Origin: Lujinxingia vulgaris
GTDB lineage: Bacteria > Myxococcota_A > Bradymonadia > Bradymonadales > Bradymonadaceae
DNA: 64,000 bases
Reading direction: 5' to 3'
Assembly (NCBI RefSeq): GCF_007997015.1
Contig: NZ_VOSM01000002.1
Location: 124,001-188,000, forward strand
Shown: piece by piece, positions 20,786-29,839 of the stretch
Layout of the letters: every line of letters begins with the position of its first letter
Position numbering within the stretch: position 1 is the stretch's first letter
Made by a program: the position numbers and the translations under genes
The notes under the pieces: model-generated
Database searches by the model: none
Seen by the model: the letters and a program-made list of their open reading frames with translations, nothing else
Told to the model about the DNA's origin: nothing

Positions 20786-21994
20786 ATGTTTGACGAAGTT
20801 CGGGGGAGTGGGGGGAAGCGCGCGGGAGCGCGCGACAACGATGCGATGAATGACGAGGATACGATGGGATCGAGCGTGTTGGATGCGCTGACCGATAGTG
20901 ATGTGGCGCAATTGAAGGCGCATGGGTTTGATGAAGAGGCATTTGAGCGCCTCCGAGATCGGTTGCGTTCAGGGACGTGGACGGAGCGGCATAATGAGGT
21001 TGAGGGGAGGGTCGAGGCGCCTGCGGTGAATGATGTGGAGCAGTTGCCGGTGCCGGGGAGCGCGCGGGAGCTGGGGCTGCGGGAGCGGGGGATGGAGGCG
21101 TTGCGCGGGGGAGAGGTTGGTACGCTGGTGCTCAACGGCGGGATGGCGACGCGCTTTGGCGGGGGCGTAAAGGGGTGTGTGGAGGTGCTGGAAGGGCGCT
21201 CGTTTCTGGGGATGAAGCTCGGTGATGCGCGTGCCTGGGGTCGGGTGCCGGTGCTGTTGATGAACAGCTTTGCGACCGATGCACCGACGAAGGAGCATCT
21301 GGAAGCGAACGACTATTTTGGGTTGGATCCGGAGCAGGTGATCGCGTTTACGCAGAATGTGAGCGTGCGTTTGCGGCCGGATGGTGAGGTGTTTGGGGCC
21401 GGGGAGCCCGGAGGGACGCTCTATGCGCCGGGGCATGGGGATTTGCCGGAGGCGTTGGGACGCGGGGCGTTGGAGGCGTTTCGGGAGCGCGGCGGCCGCT
21501 ATCTGATGATGTCCAACGTGGATAATGTGCTCGCCGATCTCGACCCGGTGGTTGTGGGGATGCACGTGGAGGCGGCCGAGTCGCGTGGGGTGGAGATGAG
21601 CGTGGAGGTCGTGCAGAAGTTTGAGGGGGATCAGGGAGGGATGCCGGCCCGGGTGGATGGAGCGTTGCAGATTCTGGAGGCGTTTCGTTTTCCGCAGGGG
21701 TTCGATGTGGATTCGATTCCGGTGTTTAATACCAACACGTTTATGTTTACGGCCGAAGCGTTGGAGCGCGACTTTGATCTGACGTGGTTTCTGGTGCGTA
21801 AGCAGGTGGAAGGGCAGCGGGTGGTGCAGTTTGAGCGGCTGGCCGGAGAGCTGTCGGCGCATTTGAAGACGCGTTTTGTGGAGGTTGCTCGCACCGGGGC
21901 GCGCTCGCGCTTTTTGCCGATCAAACGACGCGAAGATTTGCGGGAGCATCGGCAGTTTCTGGCCGATGTGGTGGGGGAGAGGGGCGCCGAGTGA
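20786..21994 (+). CDS. UTP-glucose-1-phosphate uridylyltransferase family (UDPGP) protein
   Basis: It belongs to the UDPGP nucleotidyltransferase family, which makes UDP-sugars from UTP and sugar-1-phosphates. The N-terminal nucleotide loop reads LVLNGGMATRFGGGVKG, the family form of the LxGGxGTR-x-K motif. YLMMSNVDNVLADLDP and FNTNTFMFTAEALE are further family blocks. At 402 residues it is near the usual 400-450. The window also holds a bacterial-type galU at 39122 of a different family, so this one may prefer another sugar or serve a separate glycan. AGGGG is close before ATG 20786. It is read as an operon with the preceding secreted protein. Confidence 0.85.
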   Translation: MFDEVRGSGGKRAGARDNDAMNDEDTMGSSVLDALTDSDVAQLKAHGFDEEAFERLRDRLRSGTWTERHNEVEGRVEAPAVNDVEQLPVPGSARELGLRERGMEALRGGEVGTLVLNGGMATRFGGGVKGCVEVLEGRSFLGMKLGDARAWGRVPVLLMNSFATDAPTKEHLEANDYFGLDPEQVIAFTQNVSVRLRPDGEVFGAGEPGGTLYAPGHGDLPEALGRGALEAFRERGGRYLMMSNVDNVLADLDPVVVGMHVEAAESRGVEMSVEVVQKFEGDQGGMPARVDGALQILEAFRFPQGFDVDSIPVFNTNTFMFTAEALERDFDLTWFLVRKQVEGQRVVQFERLAGELSAHLKTRFVEVARTGARSRFLPIKRREDLREHRQFLADVVGERGAE

Positions 21995-22044
21995 GGTAGC
22001 TCGCGCAGGTCATAGGCTCGATGTCATCGAGTTGATGCGGCATG

Positions 22045-22080
22045 AAAAAAGCCCACCGCGGAAGCGCGGTGGGCTTTTTT
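22045..22080. terminator. Bidirectional intrinsic terminator
   Basis: AAAAAAGCCCACCGCG (22045-22060) pairs perfectly with CGCGGTGGGCTTTTTT (22065-22080) around the loop GAAG. It serves the UDPGP gene on the plus strand and the metal-binding lipoprotein gene on the minus strand. Confidence 0.95.
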
Positions 22081-22109
22081 GCTACGTGGCCAGGTGCTCA
22101 GACCGAGGC

Positions 22110-22517
22110 TCAGTGAGCGTGGTCGTGACCGTCGTGGTCGTGGTCATGGTCATGCGCGGCGGACTCGCCGTCCGCGCCCTTTTTGGTGAGCATCATGTTG
22201 CAGAGGGTGCAGCGGGTGGAGCCGTCGTTGGCGATGGCGTAGTGCACGGTGCCCATGTCGCAGTAGTAGACGCCTTCGGGGATTTGCTCGGGCTGGACGG
22301 GGGGATCGAATTCGGTGCCTTCGGCGCTGACCTCGACCATGGGGAGTTCTTCAGCTTCGCCTTCGGCGGGAGCTGCGGCTTCTTCGGCTTCAGCTTCGGC
22401 AGGGGCTTCGGCCTGGGTGGGGACTTCGCCTTCGGCTTCGGCGGGGACTTCGGTCTTGCTGTCGCAGGCGACCAGCGCGAGGGCGAAGATGGCGAGGAGA
22501 ATGAGGTTTTTAAACAT
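22110..22517 (-). CDS. His-rich metal-binding lipoprotein
   Basis: This 135-residue protein starts at ATG 22517 with AGGA upstream. A signal peptide ends in LVAC, a lipobox with Cys at residue 18. An Ala/Glu/Pro repeat linker follows. The C-terminal part resembles the heavy-metal-binding (HMBD/YHS-like) motif seen in CusB- and CopA-type proteins: YYCDMGTVHY then CTLCNMML. It ends in an Asp-His repeat tail (AHDHDHDHDGHDHAH). The likely role is binding or passing Cu, Zn or Ni at the envelope; the metal is not shown. It ends at the shared terminator. Its promoter would lie in the 22518-22743 gap, divergent from the next gene. Confidence 0.82.
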   Translation of the reverse strand: MFKNLILLAIFALALVACDSKTEVPAEAEGEVPTQAEAPAEAEAEEAAAPAEGEAEELPMVEVSAEGTEFDPPVQPEQIPEGVYYCDMGTVHYAIANDGSTRCTLCNMMLTKKGADGESAAHDHDHDHDGHDHAH

Positions 22518-22743
22518 CGTATGGGTCCTGGTGGTGAGAGGTGACATGGCTCGTACGCCGTGCGTAAGGGGGCGGAGTTTAGCATGTTGTGCGTTGCAGG
22601 AGAAGAGGGCACAGGCCGGTGAGGTACCGGGATCGAGAGATGTGTTGAAATGCGTTTTGTAGCCTGTTTAGGGTAGGGGTCTGGCAACCTAACTCTACGC
22701 GCGCTGAACGTGATGGGAGGCGACGCAAATTTCAGGGGATACG

Positions 22744-23349
22744 ATGAAGAAGATGATGATGGGTGTGTTGATGTGCGGTGTGGTTTCGGGATGTGGGTTG
22801 GATGGGACTGAGCCCGAAGACGACATGGCGGAGCCTGGGGACTGTAACTACTCCGAGAGCGCTGTTGCGTGGTCGGACGAGGCGCCCAACGGTGTTGTGC
22901 CGGGAGATGTGTTTGATGGGCTGAGCACCACGGCGACGGTGGAGGCGGATGAGTCGCCGAGCGCCGGTGAGGAGCTCTCGGTGATGATTGAGCGCGACGG
23001 TGATAACGCGTTCTATCTGGAGAGTGATGTGTGTGAGTCGCGTTTGGAGCTCCCGCTGATCTTCAGTGTGGCGACTGTGGATGGCGATGCGCTGGACGAG
23101 GCGTTTGCGGTGCGGGCTATGGTGAGGGAGGAAGGGCGTGTGGATGTGGATCACAGGTTTGAGGTGAGCGAGCTCAACGGGACGTATGCTCCGAGTGTGG
23201 ATGAGGCGGATACGACCGTGCTGGGGATGGTGTTGAGCGCGGACGTGGGGCCGACGGAGAGTGAGGCGGGTATTCTGGTGGATCTGGAGCAAAGCAGCGG
23301 CGATGCGGTGTCGAATTTCCTGCAGCGGGACTGGGTCTGGAGTTGGTGA
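22744..23349 (+). CDS. Hypothetical lipoprotein
   Basis: I do not recognise it. The 201-residue protein has a Met/Lys-rich signal peptide ending in VVSGC, so Cys-17 is the lipid anchor. The mature part is strongly acidic, with three further Cys (GDCNYS, DVCESR) that may form a disulfide. Predicted strands alternate with acidic loops, which suggests a small beta-sandwich. No promoter or ribosome site stands out. It stands alone between the metal lipoprotein and a membrane carrier. Confidence 0.7.
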   Translation: MKKMMMGVLMCGVVSGCGLDGTEPEDDMAEPGDCNYSESAVAWSDEAPNGVVPGDVFDGLSTTATVEADESPSAGEELSVMIERDGDNAFYLESDVCESRLELPLIFSVATVDGDALDEAFAVRAMVREEGRVDVDHRFEVSELNGTYAPSVDEADTTVLGMVLSADVGPTESEAGILVDLEQSSGDAVSNFLQRDWVWSW

Positions 23350-23495
23350 GGTGAAGAGCGGCGGTCGGTTCGATGATCGACCGCCGCGTTGATGGGGAGT
23401 TGCGCCAGGGGAGGGGTGAAGGGATACTTCGGGCTCACGGTTAACAGTATGCGGCCGGTGTGAGTCGGCGGTGCGCAGATGAGCTCGGAGAGATC

Positions 23496-24398
23496 ATGGA
23501 AGAGAGTGTCCTGACGTCGGTGGTGCTGCCGCTATCGCTCTTTATCATCATGCTGGGGATGGGGTTGTCGTTGGTGGTGGACGACTTCCGGCGGGTGGTG
23601 GTGTATCCGAAGGCGGTGGCGGTGGGGTTGACCAACCAGCTGGTGCTATTGCCGCTGGTGGGGTTGGGTTTGGCGGTGGCGCTCGGGTTGAGCGCGGAGA
23701 TGGCGGTGGGGGTGATGATCATCGCGGCGTGTCCGGGTGGGGTGACGTCGAATCTGATCACGCATGTGTCGCGGGGAGATACGGCGCTGTCGATTACGCT
23801 GACGGCGATCAGCGGGTTTGTGACCGTGGTGACGATTCCGCTGATCATCATGTTTTCGCTGGGCTTTTTTATGGGGGAGGCGACGACGGTGACGTTGCCG
23901 CTGGCGCAGACGATCGGGCAGATCGTGGGGATCACGGTGTTGCCGGTGAGTCTGGGGATGTTGTTGCGGTGGCGTAAGCCTGCGCTTGCGGATCGGCTGG
24001 AGCCGCCGGCGCGGGTGGGGTCGGTGGTGGTGTTTGTGGTGCTGCTGATCGGGATTATTGCGGCGAATATCGAGGTGCTGCGCAATCATTTTGCGGAGCT
24101 TGCGGCGGTGACGATCGGGTTGAACGTGGCGATGATGCTCATCGGGTTCTGGTCGTCGAAGCTGTTGAAGTTGGAGTTGCCGCAGGCGCTGGCGATCTCG
24201 ATTGAGTCGGGGATGCAGAATGGGACGCTGGCGATTGTGATTGCGACGTCGATTCTGATGCAGGGGCAGATGGCGGTGCCGGGAGGGATTTACAGCCTGG
24301 TGATGTTTGCGACGGGTGGGGCGATGATGGCGTATTTCGGGCGTAAGGGGGCGGAGGTGGCTGCAGCAGATGAGGGCGTTGCGGTCGAGGCTGCCTGA
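23496..24398 (+). CDS. Bile acid:sodium symporter family (BASS/SBF) carrier
   Basis: This is a 300-residue polytopic membrane protein with about ten hydrophobic segments, as in the BASS family. These carriers use the sodium gradient to import organic acids such as bile acids or pantoate; the substrate here is unknown. The hallmark AACPGGVTSNLITHVSRGDTALS matches the SBF sodium/substrate crossover motif, and a second conserved stretch is ESGMQNGTLAIVIA. I chose ATG 23496, preceded by GGAGAG; a GTG at 23460 would add 12 charged residues. The C-terminus is short and acidic. It stands alone, convergent with the next gene. Confidence 0.9.
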   Translation: MEESVLTSVVLPLSLFIIMLGMGLSLVVDDFRRVVVYPKAVAVGLTNQLVLLPLVGLGLAVALGLSAEMAVGVMIIAACPGGVTSNLITHVSRGDTALSITLTAISGFVTVVTIPLIIMFSLGFFMGEATTVTLPLAQTIGQIVGITVLPVSLGMLLRWRKPALADRLEPPARVGSVVVFVVLLIGIIAANIEVLRNHFAELAAVTIGLNVAMMLIGFWSSKLLKLELPQALAISIESGMQNGTLAIVIATSILMQGQMAVPGGIYSLVMFATGGAMMAYFGRKGAEVAAADEGVAVEAA

Positions 24399-24420
24399 GG
24401 GGTTTGGGGGGCGTTGGGGC

Positions 24421-25251
24421 TTAGTCGTCGGGGTGGCGGTGGAGTTCCATCCAGTCGGTGGCGAAGTCGACCAGGGTGGGCTGGTGGATGAGGCGGGCGG
24501 TGGCGTTGCCGATCTTTGCGAGGTGGAAGTCGGGGGGGCGGTGGGTGGCTTCGAAGTCGCGGCCTAGGGCGGAGAAGTCGTCGGTGTCGAGGGCAAGCAT
24601 GGGGTAGGTGACCCAGGCGCGCTGGCCATCGACGAGCATGGAGCAGCCTTCGGTGATTGTGGTTTTGGTGGGGAAGTCAGCGCGGTGTTCGGCGAGGTGG
24701 AGGGAGGTGTTGCGGTCGTGGCCGACGCCGAGGAGGAGGATGTGGCCGTCGAGGTCGTAGAGACGCGCGAGGGGGGAGGTGTCGCCGAATTCATTGAGGA
24801 GGGGGTGGTGGTCGACGAGTTGGGAGGCGGCGGGGCCGAGGGCGGCGAAGGAGCCCACGGGGTGGGAGCTGCGGCGGGCGCCGGGCCAGGTGCGCAGGAG
24901 TTCGGCGAGCTGGCCCATGAGGTGGGAGGGGGTGCGTAAGGGGTCGAAAGCGGGGGTGGCGTCGCGGAGGGTTTTTAGCCAGTCGGCGGGGAGGGGAGGG
25001 TTTTCCCAGCGGGCGGGGTCGGTGTTGAGGGAGGTGTGGGTGGGGACCATCAGCGTGCCGTCGGGGCCGATGGCGTCGAGGATAGCCAGGAGTAGGGTGT
25101 GGGCGCCGCCGGCGATGAAGCCGATGCGGCGCATGGAGCAGTGGACCAGGAGGTTCATGCCGGGGGAGAGGCCGAGCGCGCGAAGATCGCGGGTGAGGGA
25201 GGCGCGGGTGTGGGGGGCGTGGGTGCGGCGGATGAGGTCGGCGTGGGACAT
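24421..25251 (-). CDS. AAC(3)-family N-acetyltransferase
   Basis: The fold is that of aminoglycoside 3-N-acetyltransferases, which use acetyl-CoA to acetylate aminoglycosides; family members in non-resistant bacteria may act on other amines. Conserved pieces include LLVHCSMRRIGF, RRSSHPVGSFAALG, DTSPLARLYDLDG, HILLLGVGHDRNTSLHLAEH and ITEGCSMLV. At 276 residues the length is normal. It sits 25 nt before priA in the same direction. Base use matches neighbours and there is no mobile element, so it looks like a resident gene. Resistance cannot be claimed from sequence alone. Confidence 0.88.
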   Translation of the reverse strand: MSHADLIRRTHAPHTRASLTRDLRALGLSPGMNLLVHCSMRRIGFIAGGAHTLLLAILDAIGPDGTLMVPTHTSLNTDPARWENPPLPADWLKTLRDATPAFDPLRTPSHLMGQLAELLRTWPGARRSSHPVGSFAALGPAASQLVDHHPLLNEFGDTSPLARLYDLDGHILLLGVGHDRNTSLHLAEHRADFPTKTTITEGCSMLVDGQRAWVTYPMLALDTDDFSALGRDFEATHRPPDFHLAKIGNATARLIHQPTLVDFATDWMELHRHPDD

Positions 25252-25275
25252 CGCGCGGCTCGGGGTGAGGAGGGG

Positions 25276-27750
25276 TTAGAGCATGTTTAGGGGGTCGACG
25301 TCGATGATGATGCGGACGTTGCGATGTTGAGGCTGACCGGCCTCGAAGTGTTTGGCAAGTTCGAGGGTGCGGATGGCGAAGCGGCGCAGCAGCGCGCGGT
25401 CCGACGCCTTGAGTAGAAGTTGCCAGCGGGAGCGGTTGTTGATGCGGCCGATGGGGGCCATGGCCGGGCCGAGCATGGCGATGTTGTCGCCGAAGGTGCG
25501 GTCGGAGCGCAGGAGGCGACGCGCGGCGGTGGCGTAATCGCGGGTGGCCTGGACGGTGGCGCCTTCGTGGGTGCCTTCGAACTTGAGGGCGATGAGGTGG
25601 CCGAAGGGGGGGTAGCCCATGGCCTGGCGCTGGGCGAGTTCGTGCTGGGCGAAGGTGGAGAAGTCGTGGTTCTGGGCGGTGAGGAGGCTGTAGTGGTCGG
25701 GGGTGTAGGTCTGGATGATGACCTTTCCTGGGCTGTCGGCGCGTCCGGCGCGACCGGCGACCTGGGTGAGAAGTTGGAAGGTGCGTTCGGCGGCGCGGAA
25801 GTCGGGGAAGTTGAGGCTCATGTCGGCTAAGACGACGCCGACAAGGGTGACGTCGGGGAAGTCGTGGCCTTTGGTAACCATCTGAGTGCCGACGAGGATG
25901 TCGATCTCGCGGCGTCGGAAGCTGGAGAGGAGTTGTTGGAGGCGGGGGCCGGCGCCGGTGTCGCGGTCGAGGCGTGCGACGCGGGCGCGGGGGTAGAGTT
26001 CGTGGAGGTGGTTTTCGAGTTGTTCGGTGCCGACGCCTTTGCGCTCAATGCCAGTGTGCTGGCATTGGGGGCAGGATTCGGGCATGCGCAGGGAGAAGTC
26101 GCAGTGATGGCAGCGCAGGGCTTCCATGCGGCGGTGGTAGGTGAGGGAGACGTCGCAGTTGGGGCATTCGAAAATGTGGCCGCAGGACTCGCAGAGGACG
26201 CAGGGGGAGAAGCCGCGGCGGTTGAGAAAGAGGATGGCCTGCTTCTGGTCGTGGAGGGTGTTGTCGAGCTCGGAGAGCAGGCGCGCGGAGAGGAGGTTGG
26301 AGGGGCCGGCGGTGGGGTTGTGAGGGCCGCGGCGCATGTCGACGATGTCGACCGGGGGCATGGCGCGAGCGGCGACGCGCTCGGGCATGGGGAGGTAGGT
26401 GAGGCGGCCGAGTTGGGCGTTGTGGAAGGACTCGAGGATGGGGGTGGCGCTGCCGAGGATGACCTGGGCGCTGGCGAGTTTTGCGCGGACCAGGGCCATG
26501 TCTCGGGCGTTGTAGCGGGTGCCTTCTTCTTGTTTGAAGCTGGAGTCGTGCTCTTCGTCGACGACGATGACGCCGAGGTTGTTGATGGGGGCGAAGAGGG
26601 CGGAGCGGGCGCCGATGACGATGTCAACTTCGTCGCGGCGGATCTGGCGCCACTGGTCGAACTTCTGGGCGGGGGTGAGTCCGGAGTGGAGGACGGCGAT
26701 GCGTTCGCCGAAGTGGGAGCGGAAGACGCCGACAAACTGGGGGGTGAGGGCGATTTCGGGCAGCAGCACCAGGGCGCGGCGGCCTTCGGCCAGGGTGTCG
26801 CGGATGATGCGGACGTAGGTTTCGGTCTTGCCGCTGCCGGTGACGCCGTGGAGGACGAAGCCCTCAAAGCGGCCGGCGTTGCGGGCTTCTGCCACGGCGT
26901 TGACGGCGTGAAGTTGGCGCTCGGTGAGGTCGAACTCGGGGGGCGCTTCGACGGGGGCGTTTTCGAAGGGGTCGCGGTAAACCTCTTCTTCCCAGGAGGT
27001 GATGAGGCCGCGGTCTTCGAGGGCGCTGAGGCTGGAGTAGGGGCTGGGTATGTGCTCTCGGATCTCGGGGAGAGAGAGGGAGGGCATGCCGTCGAGGAGT
27101 TTGAGGATTTTTAGTTGGTTGGAGCCGAGCCTTCCGGTGAGGGTGCCTCTGGGGCGGGGGAGGAGTTTGAAGTAGCGCTCGGTTTTGGGCTTGAGGGAGC
27201 CGCTTTCCTGGTAGGTGACTTCGACGAGGCCGCGGCGCTCGAGCTCGGAGAGGCGGTGGTAGGTGAGGTCGGGGTAGGCCTCGCGCAGGGAGGCGACGGG
27301 GGAGGGCTCTTCGGAGCTTAAGGAGGCCAGGGCGTCTGCCAGGTCGAGGGGCAGGGGTGTGGCCGAGGCGGGGCGCTGGTCGTCGGGGAGGCGGCGGTAG
27401 TGCTTGATTCCCTCGACGCGGACGGCGGAGGGGATGGCCAGGCGGACGACTTCGCCGATGGGGGAGAGGTAGTAGTCGGCGACGAAGGAGAGGAACTTGA
27501 GGTCGTTTGTGGAGAGGAGGGGTTCGGCGTCGACGAGATCGTAGAGGTCGCGGATTTTGGGGGCGAGCGCGGGATCATCGAGCTCGGAGGTGAGGTCGGT
27601 GATGAGGCCGGTCTTGGATCGGTTGCGGAAGGGGACCTGGACGAGCTGTCCGAGGGCGATGTCGTCGCGCAGGTGGTCGGGCACGCGGTAGGAGAGCGCG
27701 GTGAAGAGGGGGACGTCGAGGGCGACCTGGGCGTAGAGGGGGGAGGTCAT
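25276..27750 (-). CDS. priA: Primosomal protein N' (replication restart helicase PriA)
   Basis: PriA is the 3'-to-5' superfamily 2 helicase that reloads the replisome at stalled forks. The 824-residue protein has an N-terminal DNA-binding part, then Walker A GVTGSGKTETY, DEEHDSSFKQEEG and LGSATPILESF. A zinc-binding insert has eight Cys (CVLCESCGHIFECPNC to CHHCDFS and CPQC). The helicase C-domain ends with VLVGTQMVTKGHDFP and QVAGRAGRADSPG. It overlaps recG upstream by 4 nt, so the two restart helicases are translationally coupled, a pairing that fits their related roles. Confidence 0.97.
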   Translation of the reverse strand: MTSPLYAQVALDVPLFTALSYRVPDHLRDDIALGQLVQVPFRNRSKTGLITDLTSELDDPALAPKIRDLYDLVDAEPLLSTNDLKFLSFVADYYLSPIGEVVRLAIPSAVRVEGIKHYRRLPDDQRPASATPLPLDLADALASLSSEEPSPVASLREAYPDLTYHRLSELERRGLVEVTYQESGSLKPKTERYFKLLPRPRGTLTGRLGSNQLKILKLLDGMPSLSLPEIREHIPSPYSSLSALEDRGLITSWEEEVYRDPFENAPVEAPPEFDLTERQLHAVNAVAEARNAGRFEGFVLHGVTGSGKTETYVRIIRDTLAEGRRALVLLPEIALTPQFVGVFRSHFGERIAVLHSGLTPAQKFDQWRQIRRDEVDIVIGARSALFAPINNLGVIVVDEEHDSSFKQEEGTRYNARDMALVRAKLASAQVILGSATPILESFHNAQLGRLTYLPMPERVAARAMPPVDIVDMRRGPHNPTAGPSNLLSARLLSELDNTLHDQKQAILFLNRRGFSPCVLCESCGHIFECPNCDVSLTYHRRMEALRCHHCDFSLRMPESCPQCQHTGIERKGVGTEQLENHLHELYPRARVARLDRDTGAGPRLQQLLSSFRRREIDILVGTQMVTKGHDFPDVTLVGVVLADMSLNFPDFRAAERTFQLLTQVAGRAGRADSPGKVIIQTYTPDHYSLLTAQNHDFSTFAQHELAQRQAMGYPPFGHLIALKFEGTHEGATVQATRDYATAARRLLRSDRTFGDNIAMLGPAMAPIGRINNRSRWQLLLKASDRALLRRFAIRTLELAKHFEAGQPQHRNVRIIIDVDPLNML

Positions 27751-29822
27751 CGGGAAGCGTCTCCCAGGAGGATACGGCGCGCGTCGTGACGGGCGGCCTG
27801 GAGCCAGTGGGCGTCACGGAGGACGTCGCCGAAGCGGAATTCGGGGAGTCCGGCCTGTTTGACGCCGAGGAAGAGGCCGGGGCCACGGATGGCGAGGTCG
27901 GTTTCGGCGAGTTTGAAGCCGTCGTCGGTGGTGGTGAAGGCCTGCAGGCGGAGCTCGGCGTCTTCGGTGAGGGAGAAGCCGGTGATGAGGATGCACATGG
28001 AGTCGACGGAGCCTCGGCCGACGCGTCCGCGGAGCTGGTGAAGTTGGCTCAGCCCGAAAACTTCGGGGTTTTCGATGACCATGACGGTGGCGTTGGGGAC
28101 GTCGACGCCGACTTCGACGACGGTTGTGGCGCAGAGGACGTCGATGTCGCCGTTGGAGAAGCGTTGCATGACGGCGTCTTTGGCCGGGCCGTCCATGCGG
28201 CCGTGGAGGACGCCGAGGCGCAGGCCTTTGAGGGGGCCGTTGGCGAGGCGTTCGGCTTCTTCGGTGACGGAGCGGCGGTTGGCGAGGGCGTCACTGGCTT
28301 CGACGAGGGGGTAGACGAAGTAGGCCTGTTCGCCGGTCTCGGTGATGCGTTTTTTGACGTAGTCGTAGATTTTGGGAGCGCGGGAGCGGTCGCGAAGCTC
28401 GGTGCGGACGGGTTTGCGACCGGGGGGCTTTTCGCGGATGAGGGTGAGGTCGAGGTCGCCGAAGACGGCGTGGGCTAAGGAGCGGGGGATGGGCGTGGCG
28501 GTCATGGCCAGGAGGTGGGGATCCTGGCCTTTGGCGAGGAGGGCGTCGCGTTGGTCGACGCCGAATTTGTGTTGTTCGTCGACGATCACGAGGGCGAGGT
28601 TTTTGAAGGCGACGTCATCCTGGACGAGGGCGTGGGTGCCGACGACGAGGCCGAGCTCCCCGCTGGCGAGTTGGTGGAGGATGTCGCGGCGTTCGGCAGA
28701 GGGTTGGGCGCCAACGAGCAGGGCGTGGGGGATGTTGAGGGCGGTGAAGAGGGCGTGTGCGTTGCGGCTGTGTTGGCGGGCGAGGATCTCGGTGGGAGCG
28801 AGGAGGGCGACCTGGTGGCCGTTGGCGATGGCGATAGCAGCAGCGAGGAGTGCGACGACGGTCTTTCCGCTGCCGACGTCACCCTGGAGGAGGCGTCGCA
28901 TGGGGATGCGGTTGGCGAGGTCATCGGCGATGGTGGCGATGGCGGACTTCTGATCGCCTGTGAGATCGAAGGGGATCTTTTTGAGGAGCTCGCGGCCGAG
29001 TTCGCGTTCGGTGAGGCGTGGGGCGTTGGCGGCTCGGCGCTGTGCGACGTAGCGGCGGGTGAGGGCGAGCTGGAGGTCGAAGAACTCTTGAAAGATCAGG
29101 CGGTTGCGGGCGGTGGTGAGGGCTTCGCGGAAACAGTCCAGGTCGTCGTAGGGGGTGAGGACGTGGATGGTTTTGAGGGCGTCGGCCAGGGTGGGGAGCT
29201 CGTGTTGGCGGAGGAGGTTGAGGGGGGCGCCTTCTTCGAGGTCGGCGTGCAGGAGTGAGAAGCTCTCGGCGATGGCGGGGTGGATGAGGGAGTCGCGGAC
29301 CTCTTCCATGGAGCTGTAGATGGGGACGACTTCGGTCTGAGGAGCGCGGGTTTCTCGGGATTTTAGGATGTCGAAGGTGGGGTGGACCATCTGAGCGGGG
29401 TCGCGCTCGTGGTCGAGTTTGCCTTCGACGCGCATCCAGTCGCCGGGTTGGAACTTTTTGACGAAGCCGGGGAAGGCCAGGTTGAACCAGATGAGTTTGA
29501 ACTCGGCGTCGTCGACCTGGAGGCGGACCTCCAGGGGGGCGCGGCTGTGGCGTGCGGGGGGGAGGACGTGGGAGATCTGTCCGATGACCTCGACGAAGGA
29601 GGCGCGGCGTTCGATGAGCTCATGGCCGGGCCAGAAGCGGTAGGTGGGGCGGTATTTGCGCGGCATATGCAGCAGCAAATGAAGTTGGTCGAGGATGCCG
29701 CGCTCGCGCATGCGCGCGGCGGTTTTGGGGCCGATGCCGCGCAGGCGCTCCAGCCCCAGGGGGTGGGGCTGGAGCAGGCGTAGCGCGAGTCGACCAGGGA
29801 TGTGGGGGGAGGCGTCGGCCAT
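27747..29822 (-). CDS. recG: ATP-dependent DNA helicase RecG
   Basis: RecG reverses stalled replication forks and processes branched DNA. The 691-residue protein has an N-terminal wedge/OB part (GIGPKTAARMRERGI) and helicase motifs: Walker A GDVGSGKTVVA, ATTVVEVGVDVPNATVMVI, and the RecG signature QLHQLRGRVGRG. The C-terminal TRG motif region follows. The usual length is about 690. It precedes priA with a 4-nt overlap. It lies just downstream of the Cys-rich lipoprotein gene in the same direction. Confidence 0.97.
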   Translation of the reverse strand: MADASPHIPGRLALRLLQPHPLGLERLRGIGPKTAARMRERGILDQLHLLLHMPRKYRPTYRFWPGHELIERRASFVEVIGQISHVLPPARHSRAPLEVRLQVDDAEFKLIWFNLAFPGFVKKFQPGDWMRVEGKLDHERDPAQMVHPTFDILKSRETRAPQTEVVPIYSSMEEVRDSLIHPAIAESFSLLHADLEEGAPLNLLRQHELPTLADALKTIHVLTPYDDLDCFREALTTARNRLIFQEFFDLQLALTRRYVAQRRAANAPRLTERELGRELLKKIPFDLTGDQKSAIATIADDLANRIPMRRLLQGDVGSGKTVVALLAAAIAIANGHQVALLAPTEILARQHSRNAHALFTALNIPHALLVGAQPSAERRDILHQLASGELGLVVGTHALVQDDVAFKNLALVIVDEQHKFGVDQRDALLAKGQDPHLLAMTATPIPRSLAHAVFGDLDLTLIREKPPGRKPVRTELRDRSRAPKIYDYVKKRITETGEQAYFVYPLVEASDALANRRSVTEEAERLANGPLKGLRLGVLHGRMDGPAKDAVMQRFSNGDIDVLCATTVVEVGVDVPNATVMVIENPEVFGLSQLHQLRGRVGRGSVDSMCILITGFSLTEDAELRLQAFTTTDDGFKLAETDLAIRGPGLFLGVKQAGLPEFRFGDVLRDAHWLQAARHDARRILLGDASR

Positions 29823-29839
29823 GGGGGAGGGTGCGGCGA

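Noticed and set aside
24421-25251. AAC(3)-type gene as a horizontally acquired resistance cassette
   Set aside because: Base use fits its neighbours and there are no integron, IS or attachment sites.
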